A stretch of 13,295 nucleotides of DNA from Funneliformis mosseae (GCA_910592005.1 CAJVPP010002866.1:1-13295); one strand, 5' to 3'; positions 1-8,959 are shown, numbered from the stretch's first letter. The notes: generated from the sequence alone by a model not told the origin. Made by a program: numbers and translations.

Positions 1-620
1 CAGAACTAATATTAGTATTGCTTGTCATGATTGCGTTTATCTCTGGTTAGCATATATTCAATTTTGTGTCCGAAATAATGATCATCAACCGGAGCAGTGA
101 GAAAGAATTTGCTGAGCCACAGATTGTGCGACAAAAAATAGGTAGATCATCAGCCCCGGCCAGTCTTGTGCGACATATTAATTTTTGCATATATTCGAAA
201 AAGAAAACATATTAACCTTTATCATTATTCTTTATTTTTTTTCCTAAACAATCATGAGAAAAATGTGAAAGGAGGTCTAGTTTCAACATAGAACTTACCG
301 TAAAAGTAAATACTGATGGCAAAAGCATATGCTATGAAGGGCTGAGGACTTTGTAATTTCGAGATCTATAAGAACTAACTACCTTTGCATCTCTCTGGTA
401 GATCTACATATGAAAAGGTATGAAGAATCCATTTGCATGTGTCTTCATGGAACTCTTGGCATCAGACGACAATACTAATTACGCCACATACCTCCTTAAC
501 TTTTTCTAGCAAGATATAAAGCATATAGAGGTATGTAGAAGTTCAGCTAACTTTCTGCAAAAATAATTGAGGTATGTATATACCAGAAGTCATGTATATT
601 GCAAGCGAGAATTTCTCATA
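1..620. other. AT-rich stretch, no gene recognised
   Basis: I see no open frame of convincing composition on either strand here. The only structure noticed is a 10-base direct repeat, TTGTGCGACA, at 124-133 and 166-175. The two copies are 42 bases apart, and similar bases precede both (CCACAGA and CCAGTC). The last part, from about 560, may be the 5' leader of the small relic that follows. Confidence 0.5.
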
Positions 621-965
621 ATGGGTCCTTACATTCCAGAAAACAAAAATATGGCCAATATTACTCTCAGATATCTTATTATTCCCACTGGAAGCTTCAT
701 TGGAATCCCACATAATAATGTTGATCAAACGATTACAATTTCCCTTGAAGATACAGTCAGAAATCTTCACGCTCAAGTTCAGTAACAGTTACTACAGCCA
801 TTCAGAAATGTTCTATTTTATCTTCGCGTATTTCGTCTTAGACCTATTAGATACATTGCTATGCGAGAAGGAGGGAATTTGATTTCGGATTTTTTTGATG
901 AGAATATCGCTATTGACGGTCACCATATTCTTGTAGAGGAGGATGTATATGGTTATTATAACTAG
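621..965 (+). pseudogene. Relic of small ubiquitin-fold / Crinkler-header-like protein
   Basis: One reading frame runs from ATG at 621 (or the internal ATG at 651, MANITLRYL) to TAG at 963-965. It is broken by TAA at 783-785. Around the break, another frame reads NSYYSHSEMFYF, so an indel near 780-815 may be the lesion and not a point stop. After it the frame resumes with LRVFRLRP, then REGGNLISDFFDENIA and HHILVEED. The order of elements resembles the header of the next gene: a beta strand, TISLEDTVRNLH, an L-x-V-F-R-L strand, a D-F-F loop and a terminal HI-L-V strand. The neighbour has LKV-stop-KV, GDYWTE and HIHVIV at the matching places. I infer a ubiquitin-like fold of the Crinkler header type. 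I do not recognise a named family and see no effector domain behind it. Confidence 0.4.
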
Positions 966-1447
966 TAATATGAAATATTCGTGCATAGCGCCTCTCGGCC
1001 AATTTTTATGTATTGTAAGCCGGCTTGGTCCCTTTAGGACCCTTCTGGCAATATTTTTTATTTCATAAATAAAGTATTATTTTATCGAGCGTATATTATG
1101 AGAAACGGGTTACGTGTAATGGTGCAGTTCATGTAATATAAATCTAACATTTTATCTGAACCAATCTAGTCTATAATAAAAATATACTGACACTATGTCA
1201 GGTGATAAGTGTGAAGGTCTCTTGTTCACTAAAGTGAACGAAGGGCGCAGTGATAGGCAGTCGTTACACCTATAATGCAATGTGGCTGATCGCACAGCAC
1301 GTCTCTCTTGTGAAACAGAATAATTTCTCACATATAGTCTACCTCAGTATTTTTCGCAAATAAAAATTCTTTTTTTTACTCTTGTCCTCACTCACGCTAT
1401 TTTGCACCAATAATATTTCACAAAAAAATACTATATAAGCCGAAAAC
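966..1447. other. Intergenic spacer, 3' end of relic and upstream of Crinkler
   Basis: No coding region seen. It contains an imperfect hairpin at 1017-1041, AATAAA-like signals near 1065-1075 that could end the upstream transcript, and an inverted repeat GTTCACT/AGTGAAC at 1224-1239 with a two-base loop. The last 80 bases are T- and A-rich and should hold the promoter of the Crinkler relic. No clear core promoter could be assigned. Confidence 0.4.
1017..1041. repeat. GC-rich palindrome plus hairpin
   Basis: A 10-base perfect palindrome, AAGCCGGCTT (1017-1026), is followed at once by a hairpin with stem GGTCC/GGACC (1027-1031 and 1037-1041) and a five-base loop. The GC content stands out from the AT-rich surroundings. 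A related string, AGCCGGCTGGCCCTTTCT, occurs at 11810-11827, so this may be one copy of a dispersed repeat. Its function is unknown. Confidence 0.45.
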
Positions 1448-2913
1448 ATGTCTATCACTTTGCTTTGCCTCGAACACTTTTCCTGTCGATATTAATAAGG
1501 ACCAGCTTGTTGGTCACCTCAAGAAGGCTATAAAAGAAAAAATAAATGTTTCGGCTAATTTCAAGGTGAAAGACTTGAAAGTATAGAAAGTGCCAATCTC
1601 TAATGATCATGTCGATCCCTTAAGCAATCTCTCACTTGAGGATGGAGAAGAGTTGTTAACAATAAATGAAATTGGGGACTATTGGACTGAGAAACCGCCT
1701 ATGAAACATATTCATGTCATAGTCTCTTCGCTAGAGGCCACCACCACTTCGAGCTGTGAGCAGGAACTGCTTGAGGAGATCGCCTCGTTGAAGGCATTAC
1801 TTAACAAGTTTACACATAATATATATTTTTTCCTGTCCCGAAGTAAGCGAAATCTTCAGTTCATGAGAAGTTTTACTAACCAGGTTATTGCATTTCAGCG
1901 TTCGACATCGTCGTTAGCCCTAAACGAACGAAAGGTTTCACGTGAACTGTAAATATCAAAGAAGCGACTCTCGATAGCCTTAAAGAGCATATATGTAAAA
2001 TAGAGAAACAACCAGCACCTGTAAATGATGGAGCGGTGCTAAAAATAGTAAATGACAGCGGAAAATACACCCTCTAAATGATAAAGAACTTTGTGAGATG
2101 CTCCAGCTGTTCGTATCAGATAAAATCTCAAGTTTACCGTATTCATTGAGACTCCCTCGAAACCATTCAACGAGTAGACCTTCCCGAAAGTGTGTAAACT
2201 CTACAGTCTTAGCGATGATCCGAATCCTAGTACTGACGGATACTAACTTTTTTCATGTGGTTCTGCTGATCTAAGTAGCAAAGAATCCAAAGCCGTGGTT
2301 AAGCATCTAATGGTCGAACTGAACCTTCGTAAGACTACCCCCCTTGACGTTGCATATGAGGCAACCAAAACCATCTATTCTTACTGTTACCTGGCCAGCG
2401 GAGTATCGTTCTATGAAGAAAATTTCAAACTCATACCGGAAAAGTTTGTCACAGGACGTAATGGACAAGGTAACCTCGATTATGCAATAGAATGTCGCTC
2501 AACTAATAGGATCGTGGGTTTGGTCGAGGTAAAAAAGGACGACTTTAAGCAAGGTTTCGCATAAGCTACCGTACAGATGGAATCTTCATTATTCCGCAAA
2601 CGCAAAGCAGGCAAAATAGATGACGAATATGGTTTGGATAAAGTATGGGGGATTGTAACAGATGCGGAAAAATGGTATTTCATGGAATGTATACTAGATA
2701 ATGAGGGGAAGCTATCGTTTAAGTTATCGAAACCAGTGATCGTTGTGTACGATGATGCTGATATAGAAACTAAGGTAAAAAAAGTGCTTTCTCATTATAT
2801 GGTTGTTGGATGAGGCACAGAAGCCGGACTCAAATGATTCTCAAAGTGAAGAAAGGGTAATAAAAAAACATAGGTCATCGAGCAATCTTACAGATAGTGT
2901 AGTTAAGTCTTAG
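1448..2913 (+). pseudogene. Crinkler (CRN) effector pseudogene, ubiquitin-like header plus REase domain
   Basis: ATG at 1448 begins MSITLLCLE, the usual Crinkler start. An indel near 1470-1485 shifts the frame, which resumes with DINKDQLVGHLKKAIKEK and the LK-V-stop-KVPI strand. There TAG at 1584-1586 sits where the family motif LxLWKV has Trp. An intron (1843-1898) follows. The linker (about 1899-2290) has TGA at 1943-1945, an indel near 2060, another near 2130, TAG at 2175-2177 in FNE-stop-TFPKV and TAA near 2244. The C-terminal part (2295-2813) reads GNLDYAIE and LVEVKK, a D...ExK pattern (D at 2478, E at 2526). It is cut by TAA at 2562-2564 and then reads ATVQMESS. An indel near 2790 moves the end into the frame closing at TAG 2911-2913. 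Known Crinkler REase-type proteins act in host cells and nuclei. This copy cannot make one. Confidence 0.85.
1843..1898 (+). other. Intron of the Crinkler pseudogene
   Basis: The donor GTAAGC at 1843, the branch-like TTTTACTAAC at 1871-1880 and the acceptor TTTCAG ending at 1898 bound a 56-base intron. Removal keeps phase: the codon split as A|CG gives Thr, followed by FDIVVSPKR, which matches the family's continuation. Without splicing, the frame runs into unrelated residues and stops at 1950-1952. Confidence 0.7.
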
Positions 2914-3080
2914 TATAGAAAATTCGTCATGTATCATAGGCTACGTCCAGAACATTTGTATTTATTTATAATAATAATAAAAGAATTGAATTTTGCAGGT
3001 ATATATGATAAGCGAAAAAATATAGTCATGGAACTGCCATTCCAGGACTATAAACAATTTATTTATATTATAATTACGCC
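2914..3080. other. Convergent 3' spacer
   Basis: This is the AT-rich gap between the 3' end of the Crinkler relic and the 3' end of the opposing frame. It contains a run of AATAATAATAATA at about 2970 and the hairpin listed separately. No coding sequence is seen. Confidence 0.5.
3021..3052. repeat. Strong hairpin between convergent genes
   Basis: TATAGTC (3021-3027) pairs with GACTATA (3046-3052). After one mismatch, TGGAA (3029-3033) pairs with TTCCA (3040-3044), leaving a six-base loop, CTGCCA. Twelve of 13 stem positions pair. It sits between two convergent frames. It could be a 3' end element for either, or the remains of a small inverted-repeat insertion. Confidence 0.55.
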
Positions 3081-3620
3081 TTAAATTCGTGATAGAGCCA
3101 ATATATGTTCTGGCCCTAAAACACTCGTCTTGGTAAATGCGTTATATAAAGAATTTGGCCTATACTTTGAAGGAATATGATGAAGGAATTTCACGAGTAT
3201 GTCATTCCTCCAAGCTTTCATCTCCTCACGCTCCCAAGTTATCTCTATCAATGTAGATAGGTTACTGTAATTCATTTCCATTAGGTTTTGAAGCGAAGAT
3301 CGTTTATTTTTTTCGAGGATAAATAAACTCATCCCACCTTCAACAGCAGAGTCCATAGTAATAGGGAAGTTTTTATGAATATCCAATCTACTTGCTAAGA
3401 TAGATAAGGGCGGAATTAAGGCTGGATAGTAGAAGTCGGCTAAGGAATCCAGCTCAAATTCACTGACACATATAGTCCCAATATCTTCTAAATAATCTGA
3501 AAGTCTATTAGCATATCTGTAACCTTCGCGAATCAACTTCTGGAATAGCTTTCCATTCGGGCTGATCTATCAACCAGTTAGTAAATTAAGTACTGTTCTA
3601 TGTATGTCTGATTCTTTCAT
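3081..3620 (-). pseudogene. Unrecognised protein, broken (tandem stops)
   Basis: A minus-strand frame begins at ATG 3620 (MKESDIHRTVLNLLTG). It meets TGA then TAG in adjacent codons (3572-3567) and continues in the same frame for about 162 residues to TAA at 3083-3081. Visible parts include NGKLFQKLIREGYRYANRLS, DYLEDIGTICVSEF, MDSAVEGGMSLFILEK and FLHHIPSKYRPNSLYNAF. The composition is balanced and protein-like, with Trp, Cys and Pro. No membrane segment or metal motif stands out, and I do not recognise the family. The two stops could be TGG-CAG changed by G-to-A and C-to-T, which is inference. The TGATAG could instead be the end of an intron, because TTTACTAAC lies just before it. In that case the exon would start at 3566. 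Confidence 0.5.
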
Positions 3621-3747
3621 ATGGATTGTTGAAATTAGTATTTATAAAAGTGATAATAGATGATTAGTACTTATGAAAATGGTATGTTTAATTACTCATT
3701 TCCTCCCATATTCTTCTTTTTATAATATATATATGCTCTTTCCTTAC

Positions 3748-3819
3748 CTTGTCCATATTGGACACAAAGCTGAACGCTTGATTTAGTGCCTCGTCCACAT
3801 CCTTTACATAGTTGTAGGA
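3748..3819 (-). pseudogene. Possible upstream exon of the unrecognised minus gene
   Basis: The minus strand reads YVKDVDEALNQAFSFVSNMD and then Lys (AAG) followed directly by GTAAGG, a good splice donor at 3747-3742. The frame is closed upstream by TAA at 3822-3820. A TACTAAT branch-like string lies near 3640, before the next frame. Phase to the downstream exon does not work out cleanly, so the connection is only suggestive. Confidence 0.25.
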
Positions 3820-4085
3820 TTATTATGCCCTTTCATATTTTGAATGCGTGGGATGCACAATATTGATCCTATACTGATTTTTTGCAAAAATAGGTCTTTC
3901 TAACTAACAACCAATTACAAGACATTTCTTTTCTCTGTCCATTATTCATACTCATTTTCATATTTAAAATTTATCGTTGCCTTGAAAGAGAGATAACGAA
4001 TAAGTTGATCCCAAAGGGATCGTGTCTACTTGTATGATGGTCGTTTATTTTAGTAAACCCTATTAATAAAAAATTTTCTTGGCAT

Positions 4086-4110
4086 TTTCTGAGACGGCCC
4101 GTCCCAGAAA
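4086..4110. repeat. 25-bp palindromic repeat, copy 1 (non-coding)
   Basis: The 25 bases run from TTTCTGAGACGG through a central C to CCGTCCCAGAAA. They form a near-perfect palindrome: arms of 12 with one mismatched pair. It lies about 57 bases before the ATG of the coiled-coil gene, which carries two further copies inside its coding sequence. Confidence 0.75.
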
Positions 4111-4920
4111 TTTTTGGTAATTTTCAGAACATTGAACAATTCCTTTCATATATAAAATAATTGATCATGTCAGTTAACGAAGCTAACCTATCCGAGCTTA
4201 AAGTATTGAGATAGCATATCATTGATTTAGAGGCTGAGAACTCTAAGATTAAAGCTGAGAAAGCCAAACTTGAAGCTAGGGATGCTAAGTATCTAAAGCA
4301 GGTTATGGATGACAATGCTAAGCTTAAGGCCAGAATCGAGGAGCTAGAAAAAAATAATGGAGTTACCACTAAACTCGAATCTGAGAACGCTGAGCTTAAA
4401 GCTAGAGTTGCGAAACTAGAAGAGGATTACAGGCTGATGCAAAACAATAATGCTACCATGGTAACTGGATCTTCTAACAATAGTTCACCTAACTTCAATT
4501 CTGATACGTTATTACCTAAAGAACTGATATTAGAAGTTTCACCTACTAGCTCCAAGTCATCGGAGATAGTTGCTTTCTTGAACAGGATGCATAAGGAAAA
4601 GGTTAGTGATGAGATTAGACAACGCAATAGGGAGAAGAAACTTCAAGCTCAAGAGTCTCTTCCAATACCTCCTGAAGAAGAAAAGCCTCAAGTTCTCGAC
4701 TCTGATATTCAGCCATGTAGTAGTTCAACATCTGAAGTCAGTGAGAACGTCAACCTAGGTTGTCCTAATTCCGAACCAGTAATCTATAATCAAAAGAGAG
4801 TTTCCAGGAATAGCAGATCACATAAGAAAAAAGTGAAAAATGAACTTAAACACGAATTATTCAACCCCTCTTTGAAATCAGAGATTTCGTCATCAATAAA
4901 TCATAATAATGTGACTGAAA

Positions 4921-4945
4921 TTTCTGAGACAGCCCGTCCCGGAAA
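4921..4945. repeat. 25-bp palindromic repeat, copy 2 (inside coding sequence)
   Basis: The copy starts TTTCTGAGACAG and ends CCCGTCCCGGAAA. It is read in frame as ISETARPGK. It differs from copy 1 at two positions (G to A in the left arm, A to G in the right arm), and it is preceded by ACTGAAA. Confidence 0.75.
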
Positions 4946-5436
4946 AGTTACCTATGACAACATTAATGAAGCCTTACAACATCTAGCTCAATTATGTGAC
5001 AAAGCTATCGATGCTGAAGATAGGGCAAATCGAGCTAATCAGGAAGAAATTTTATGTTGGTGCCTCTACTGAAAGGATTTCAAAGATCAGTTTGATGAGA
5101 TTATCAGAAGCAATGGTGGTAAATTTGGTGAAAAGAAGGCGAGAGGTATGCTTTATGACACTATCACAGAACAGCTTACTATCCTCCGCAAGAAAAGATC
5201 GCAAGAATTAGGGCTAAAACTTAGGGATATATCATGGGATAGCTTGCGTAAGAAAACTCAGAGAGCTGAAAAAAACTATAAATTATTCGAAAAAGTGGGT
5301 CTAGATAAGATCAAGTATATTAATTCATATAGCGCAAATTCCATTTCAGAGCTTACTGATGCACAATTTCAAGAGATTATAGATTATGGTATATCTTTGG
5401 AAAAGTTGTCTCCAGAAGCTGGTCATGTGTCTGAAA

Positions 5437-5461
5437 TTTCCGAGACAGCCCATCCCGAAAA
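5437..5461. repeat. 25-bp palindromic repeat, copy 3 (inside coding sequence)
   Basis: The copy starts TTTCCGAGACAG and ends CCCATCCCGAAAA. It is read in the same frame as copy 2, as ISETAHPEK, and is preceded by GTCTGAAA. It is the most diverged of the three copies. Confidence 0.7.
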
Positions 5462-5828
5462 AATCTTGCCTGAAGTAAATACACCTCAAATTACTCCAGC
5501 TAAAGCAGATGATAATGATCTCACGGATCTTAAGGAGGAAGATTCTGTGGTGGTAAGGTAGTGATCGCAAGTGTATCATCTGCATTCCAATCTAAGCCTG
5601 ATCATTCCTATTTTCGCAACAAGATATTGGATCAATATCCTAATCTATATAGAGAATGTAGTATTGAAAATTTCGACTATTATGGAGATAACATACAGGG
5701 ACTATATCTGCCCATTATGCAAATTAGGTCATGATGATGAAGAAATAGAAGGTAGGTATAAAGCAGGATCTTACTTTATTAAATGTGAACAGTGTGAAAT
5801 TGAGATAGTTGCATAGTCTCACTCTCTC

Positions 5829-5843
5829 GTTAGCATAGCTAAC
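5829..5843. repeat. Short perfect inverted repeat after the coiled-coil gene
   Basis: GTTAGC and GCTAAC are separated by ATA, 13 bases after the stop at 5816. A possible 3' untranslated hairpin. It is short enough to be chance. Confidence 0.3.
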
Positions 5844-5953
5844 CTAGGGTAGGAGAAAAGTGTTATATTTCTTAACAGATAGGTTTTCTTTTTTTGACCC
5901 TTTCACCTGCAGTTCTTGAATAAGAGGGTAGGGATTTAAATTGTTTGCAAACA

Positions 5954-5971
5954 TCATAGGAAGAAGTTCAC
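5954..5971 (+). repeat. Left terminal inverted repeat
   Basis: The 18 bases TCATAGGAAGAAGTTCAC match the right end perfectly in inverse orientation. The last bases, with the following GTGAT, form CACGTGAT. The left side abuts a 12-base perfect palindrome, TGTTTGCAAACA (5942-5953). Confidence 0.75.
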
Positions 5972-6152
5972 GTGATTAGACGATCGATTTCAATTGAATT
6001 TATACAGTTTAAAGTACTTTTTGAAAAATAAGGTTTCACATAATTAAAATTTTTTTTTTTACAAATAGCTTCATTAAAGCGTTAAAACGTTATTTTTAAA
6101 ATTAATCTCTAATAATCTCTAATTTAAGGAGTGTTTACTTAGTAATAAAGTT

Positions 6153-8639
6153 ATGGTTAAAACAAAAAAACTCGAAGGACCGTGCGTTATGAAAATTTGC
6201 AAAAAAACGTCAGTAACATGGCGAACTGTTACTGAAATGGTGATATCTCATGAAAAGGCCAGTGAAACGCTTCCTGAATATGTTAAAGAAAATGATGTTA
6301 TATGTTTGAATTGTTATAATGCAATTATTATTAACAAATCTTTTGAATTTAAACAATATGCATTAGAACGACATCATAATGAGCTAGAAACTTCTAACAA
6401 TAATATTTTGTCTTATTCGCAGGCTGTAGAGATAATTACAAAGATTCTCTATGAAAGGGAATGTAAATTATTACCACCAATTTGGGAATTTGAAGAATTT
6501 CGTGCGCTTATGGAATTAGGAGACAGGCGATTGAAACATTTTTTTGATGAACTATACATATCAACCAATCCGTTAACAAAGAACAAGAATACGATGAAAA
6601 AAGTATCAAAGCAATTAGTATTTTTATGTTATTATCTTTGTGGCATCAGAAATAAATTCATTAACAATGCAAAGAGAGATCTTGGGATGTATTTAGATTC
6701 AACTGGAACACCTAATTTAACAATTAATACTCTGGTAACGCTAGATTTATCGACGACATCTCGCACTATTTCTTATCATAAGGATGCTGTGTCTAAAAAA
6801 CATTCAATGACTGTGGAATCAAGGCTTTCAGAAAATGCGAATAATGCTATGATTTTAAATATTGATGATTATCATAGCATCCATACTAAAAGAATGCCTA
6901 ACACAGTTACAACATCAACTGCAGCACATCTCGCTACTGTTTTACTTAATCTGATAGAAAATGAGCTGGCAATACCAAAGCGAGATATTCATAATCCTGC
7001 ATTAGTTGATGCTTCATTAATCAAAACCGGTGTTGATAACTATTTGATATCACTATATTCATTCTCTCATAACCAGCGTTGGGAATTCCATTCTGTGGAT
7101 GACAAAACAAAACTCGAAGAACTAACGGTCTATAGTTATGATACTCGTTTAAAAGAAAAGAGAAATGCCCGATCAATAAAAGATGTGGTGCTTGCGGACC
7201 TTTTAGAAAATGATCTTCATTCAGTACAATCTTACATTAATGCTACTAATGCAGTTACTTCTATCCCTACAATTGATAGGTATATTAAAGCAGGCAATGT
7301 TATTCCGATCGTAGCTGATTGGCCTGGTCAAATTTACATGAGAACAGCTATATCCCGATATCTTGTTCATGGCAGTTCTTCTGGGATTACAGATAAGATT
7401 TTATCTTACCTTCCGATGATGGGTCTTTTGCACGTTTCCTTAAATAGCTGTGAGTTAGTCTTTCTCAAATACTAACTATTCTTTTCTGCAATATACAAAT
7501 ATATATTTGGCGAACGAAAACTGCTTGCTCAGAAACTGAAGCTATGGCGTATAAACTTATTATTAGAACTTTCACGTAGTGCATGGCAGGAAATCGCGCC
7601 AATAGTTGAAGTAAAATTTGGTCGCATATATAAAGATGCAGAATATATTACACTCAAGAATCTATTAGACAATATAATTCTGCTAGTTCTTGATATTTAT
7701 GCTTTATTTTTTCGTACTGGCGATTTTAACTCTTATATTGAATCATGTTTTCAGGTTTAGACTATTTTTCTTAAATTTAATCGTAAAAACTATACTAAAG
7801 CACCTTTAATGTTTTTATCAGATATTTTTTACTGGCAATCGAAAAATCACTCAATTTTGAAAACAATGAAAGCAGGATTACCAAAATTCTCTGATTCTCC
7901 CGTTGAAATCTTTTATAATCTTTTGCGATGTAATATAGAAAAATATCTTACGGCAAGTCAAATAATAAAGGAAGTACAGTACATTAATTATTTGTGATTA
8001 AATGATAATAGATTCAAAGAAAATTTTGTTCACACCTCAACTTGAGCAGTATACCAGTATTCTTCACGGAATATTTCAACATTAACACGAAAAACTGCAT
8101 GCTTTCTTTTAGATTATTTTTCAGATATTTATACTCGTATTAATCATGAAAAGATGCAATTTTTAATTCCATTACAGGTTACTATGAAAGGCTTATCAAA
8201 AAAGAGAAAAACTGATGCCAAAATCAGTTTTTCTATTCCAACAATGAAGATGGAGAATGCACAGCTTTGTCATTTATCTTTAGGATATAATTCTTCTAAA
8301 AAGCCTAACTTGTTTGGTTGTGATTCTTCTAATTGTCTTATTACTAATACTATATTTAATGAAGAAACAGGTCGGATACTATCATGTGGTCACGCATATC
8401 ATAATATATGCTTTAGCCTGAACAGATTCAAGTGCTTGCATTGCTTAGATTATATAAAGTCCGGTATTGATGAACATATACAATCACTTTTGGATCGTTT
8501 ACGACGACTTAATTTAATTAATGAAATTGAGAATGAAGAACCTGACTTTATTCCTGAAGAAGATCACAATGATAAAGAATCCGTTGATGGTATCTCAACT
8601 TCCTGGGACATTGCAATACTATGGTTTATTCAACAATGA
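6153..8639 (+). pseudogene. DDE-transposase-like protein with N-terminal Cys cluster and C-terminal RING-like finger
   Basis: One frame spans 828 codons with no frameshift, broken only by TAA 7473-7475, TAG 7758-7760, TGA 7995-7997 and TGA 8043-8045. Residues 11, 16, 51 and 54 are Cys (GPCVMKIC; ICLNCY), a likely zinc site. The core has ILNIDDYHSIH (Asp 238/239), IVADWPGQIYMRTAI (Asp 389) and SPVEIFYNLLR (Glu 585), spaced like the acidic triad of an RNase-H-fold DDE enzyme. The C terminus (723-764) shows C-x4-C, SCGHAYHNIC and CLHC, a RING-like finger, and then an acidic tail. The gene lies inside terminal inverted repeats, which supports a transposase role acting in the nucleus. I recall related large families in Glomeromycotina, but the DDE assignment is my inference. 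At 7758 the stop in FQV-stop-TIFLKF probably replaces Trp. Confidence 0.65.
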
Positions 8640-8847
8640 TTAAAATTATTATGTAAATATATAGTAATCATAAGTTATTTAAATATATATATTAAATATG
8701 ATATATATGAATCTAAAATACAATTTTAATAAATTTTTGAAATAATATAAATGGTATATAATAAATAAAAATTATGCTTTTATTTTATTTAAATTTACAT
8801 TTAATTTAATTGGTCAAATTGATATTTAAATTAATTGGTCAGTTATT
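8640..8847. other. Right subterminal AT-rich region of the transposon
   Basis: Very AT-rich, with TATATA runs and alternating T/A tracts. It lacks any frame. Two copies of TTAATTGGTCA, 25 bases apart (8806 and 8831), lie just inside the right terminal repeat and could be transposase-binding sites. Confidence 0.5.
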
Positions 8848-8865
8848 GTGAACTTCTTCCTATGA
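8848..8865 (-). repeat. Right terminal inverted repeat
   Basis: GTGAACTTCTTCCTATGA is the exact reverse complement of the left end at 5954-5971. Confidence 0.75.
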
Positions 8866-8959
8866 CTATAATTGGTAAATTTTATCGGAATGAAATCCGT
8901 TATCGTGATAAAAATTTTCAATTTGATATCGGGGGTCTCTGATACTGCATTATGGCTTA

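Larger units (their letters stand above)
3621..4166. other. Spacer between divergent units
   Basis: Apart from the possible exon at 3748-3819 and the palindromic repeat at 4086-4110, I see nothing here. The final 150 bases should carry the promoter of the coiled-coil gene that starts at 4167. Confidence 0.4.
4167..5816 (+). pseudogene. Coiled-coil protein with C-terminal CPxC zinc-ribbon-like motif, broken
   Basis: ATG at 4167 starts MSVNEANLSELKVLR. TAG at 4212-4214 follows, then the frame continues HIIDLEAENSKIKAEKAKL. Residues 5-95 are heptad-like coiled coil rich in Lys, Glu and Leu. A Ser/Pro/Glu-rich middle with a basic patch (RSHKKKVKNELKHE) leads to the first ISETARPGK. TGA at 5070-5072 interrupts, and the frame resumes KDFKDQFDEIIRS, then KKRSQELGLKLRDISWDSLR and a second ISETAHPEK. 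Near 5547 the reading shifts by one base (GGKVVIASVSSAFQSK to about FDYYG). Near 5684 it returns to the first frame, where ICPLCKLGHDDEE and KCEQCEIEIVA end at TAG 5814-5816. CPLC and CEQC, about 27 residues apart, suggest a zinc ribbon. I associate this family with Rhizophagus genomes. The function is unknown. Confidence 0.7.
5954..8865 (+). mobile_element. DNA transposon with 18-bp terminal inverted repeats
   Basis: TCATAGGAAGAAGTTCAC at 5954-5971 has its exact reverse complement at 8848-8865. Homology continues weakly inward, with AGACGATCGATTTCAAT on the left against TGACCAATTAATTTAAA on the right strand. The 2912-base interval contains a single long coding frame at 6153-8639 and AT-rich subterminal DNA on both sides. 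The right subterminal region repeats TTAATTGGTCA at 8806-8816 and 8831-8841. No target-site duplication is visible: the left flank is TTTGCAAACA and the right flank CTATAATTGG. The element may be old, may duplicate only a very short site, or may have slightly different true ends. The internal gene carries stops, so this copy is not autonomous as read. Confidence 0.75.

Noticed and set aside
543..776. Minus-strand 77-residue frame
   Set aside because: It overlaps the plus-strand relic, whose frame resumes coherently after its stop. The minus frame shows no motif.
1430..1437. TATA-box-like ACTATATAAG before the Crinkler start
   Set aside because: It lies only about 10 bases before the ATG, too close to set a transcription start upstream of it.
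4124..4369. Minus-strand frame rich in Ser and Leu
   Set aside because: It is the antisense shadow of the Lys/Glu/Leu coiled coil on the plus strand.
7451..7530. Possible intron (GTGAGT donor, TACTAAC branch, CTTGCTCAG acceptor) that would remove the TAA at 7473
   Set aside because: Joining the ends makes a TAA at the junction, and the removed part reads as plausible protein (IYKYIFGERKLLAQ) in the main frame.
6153..8639. Stop codons read as amino acids (altered genetic code)
   Set aside because: All three stop codons interrupt genes here, and indels and lost zinc ligands accompany them elsewhere. Decay explains this better.
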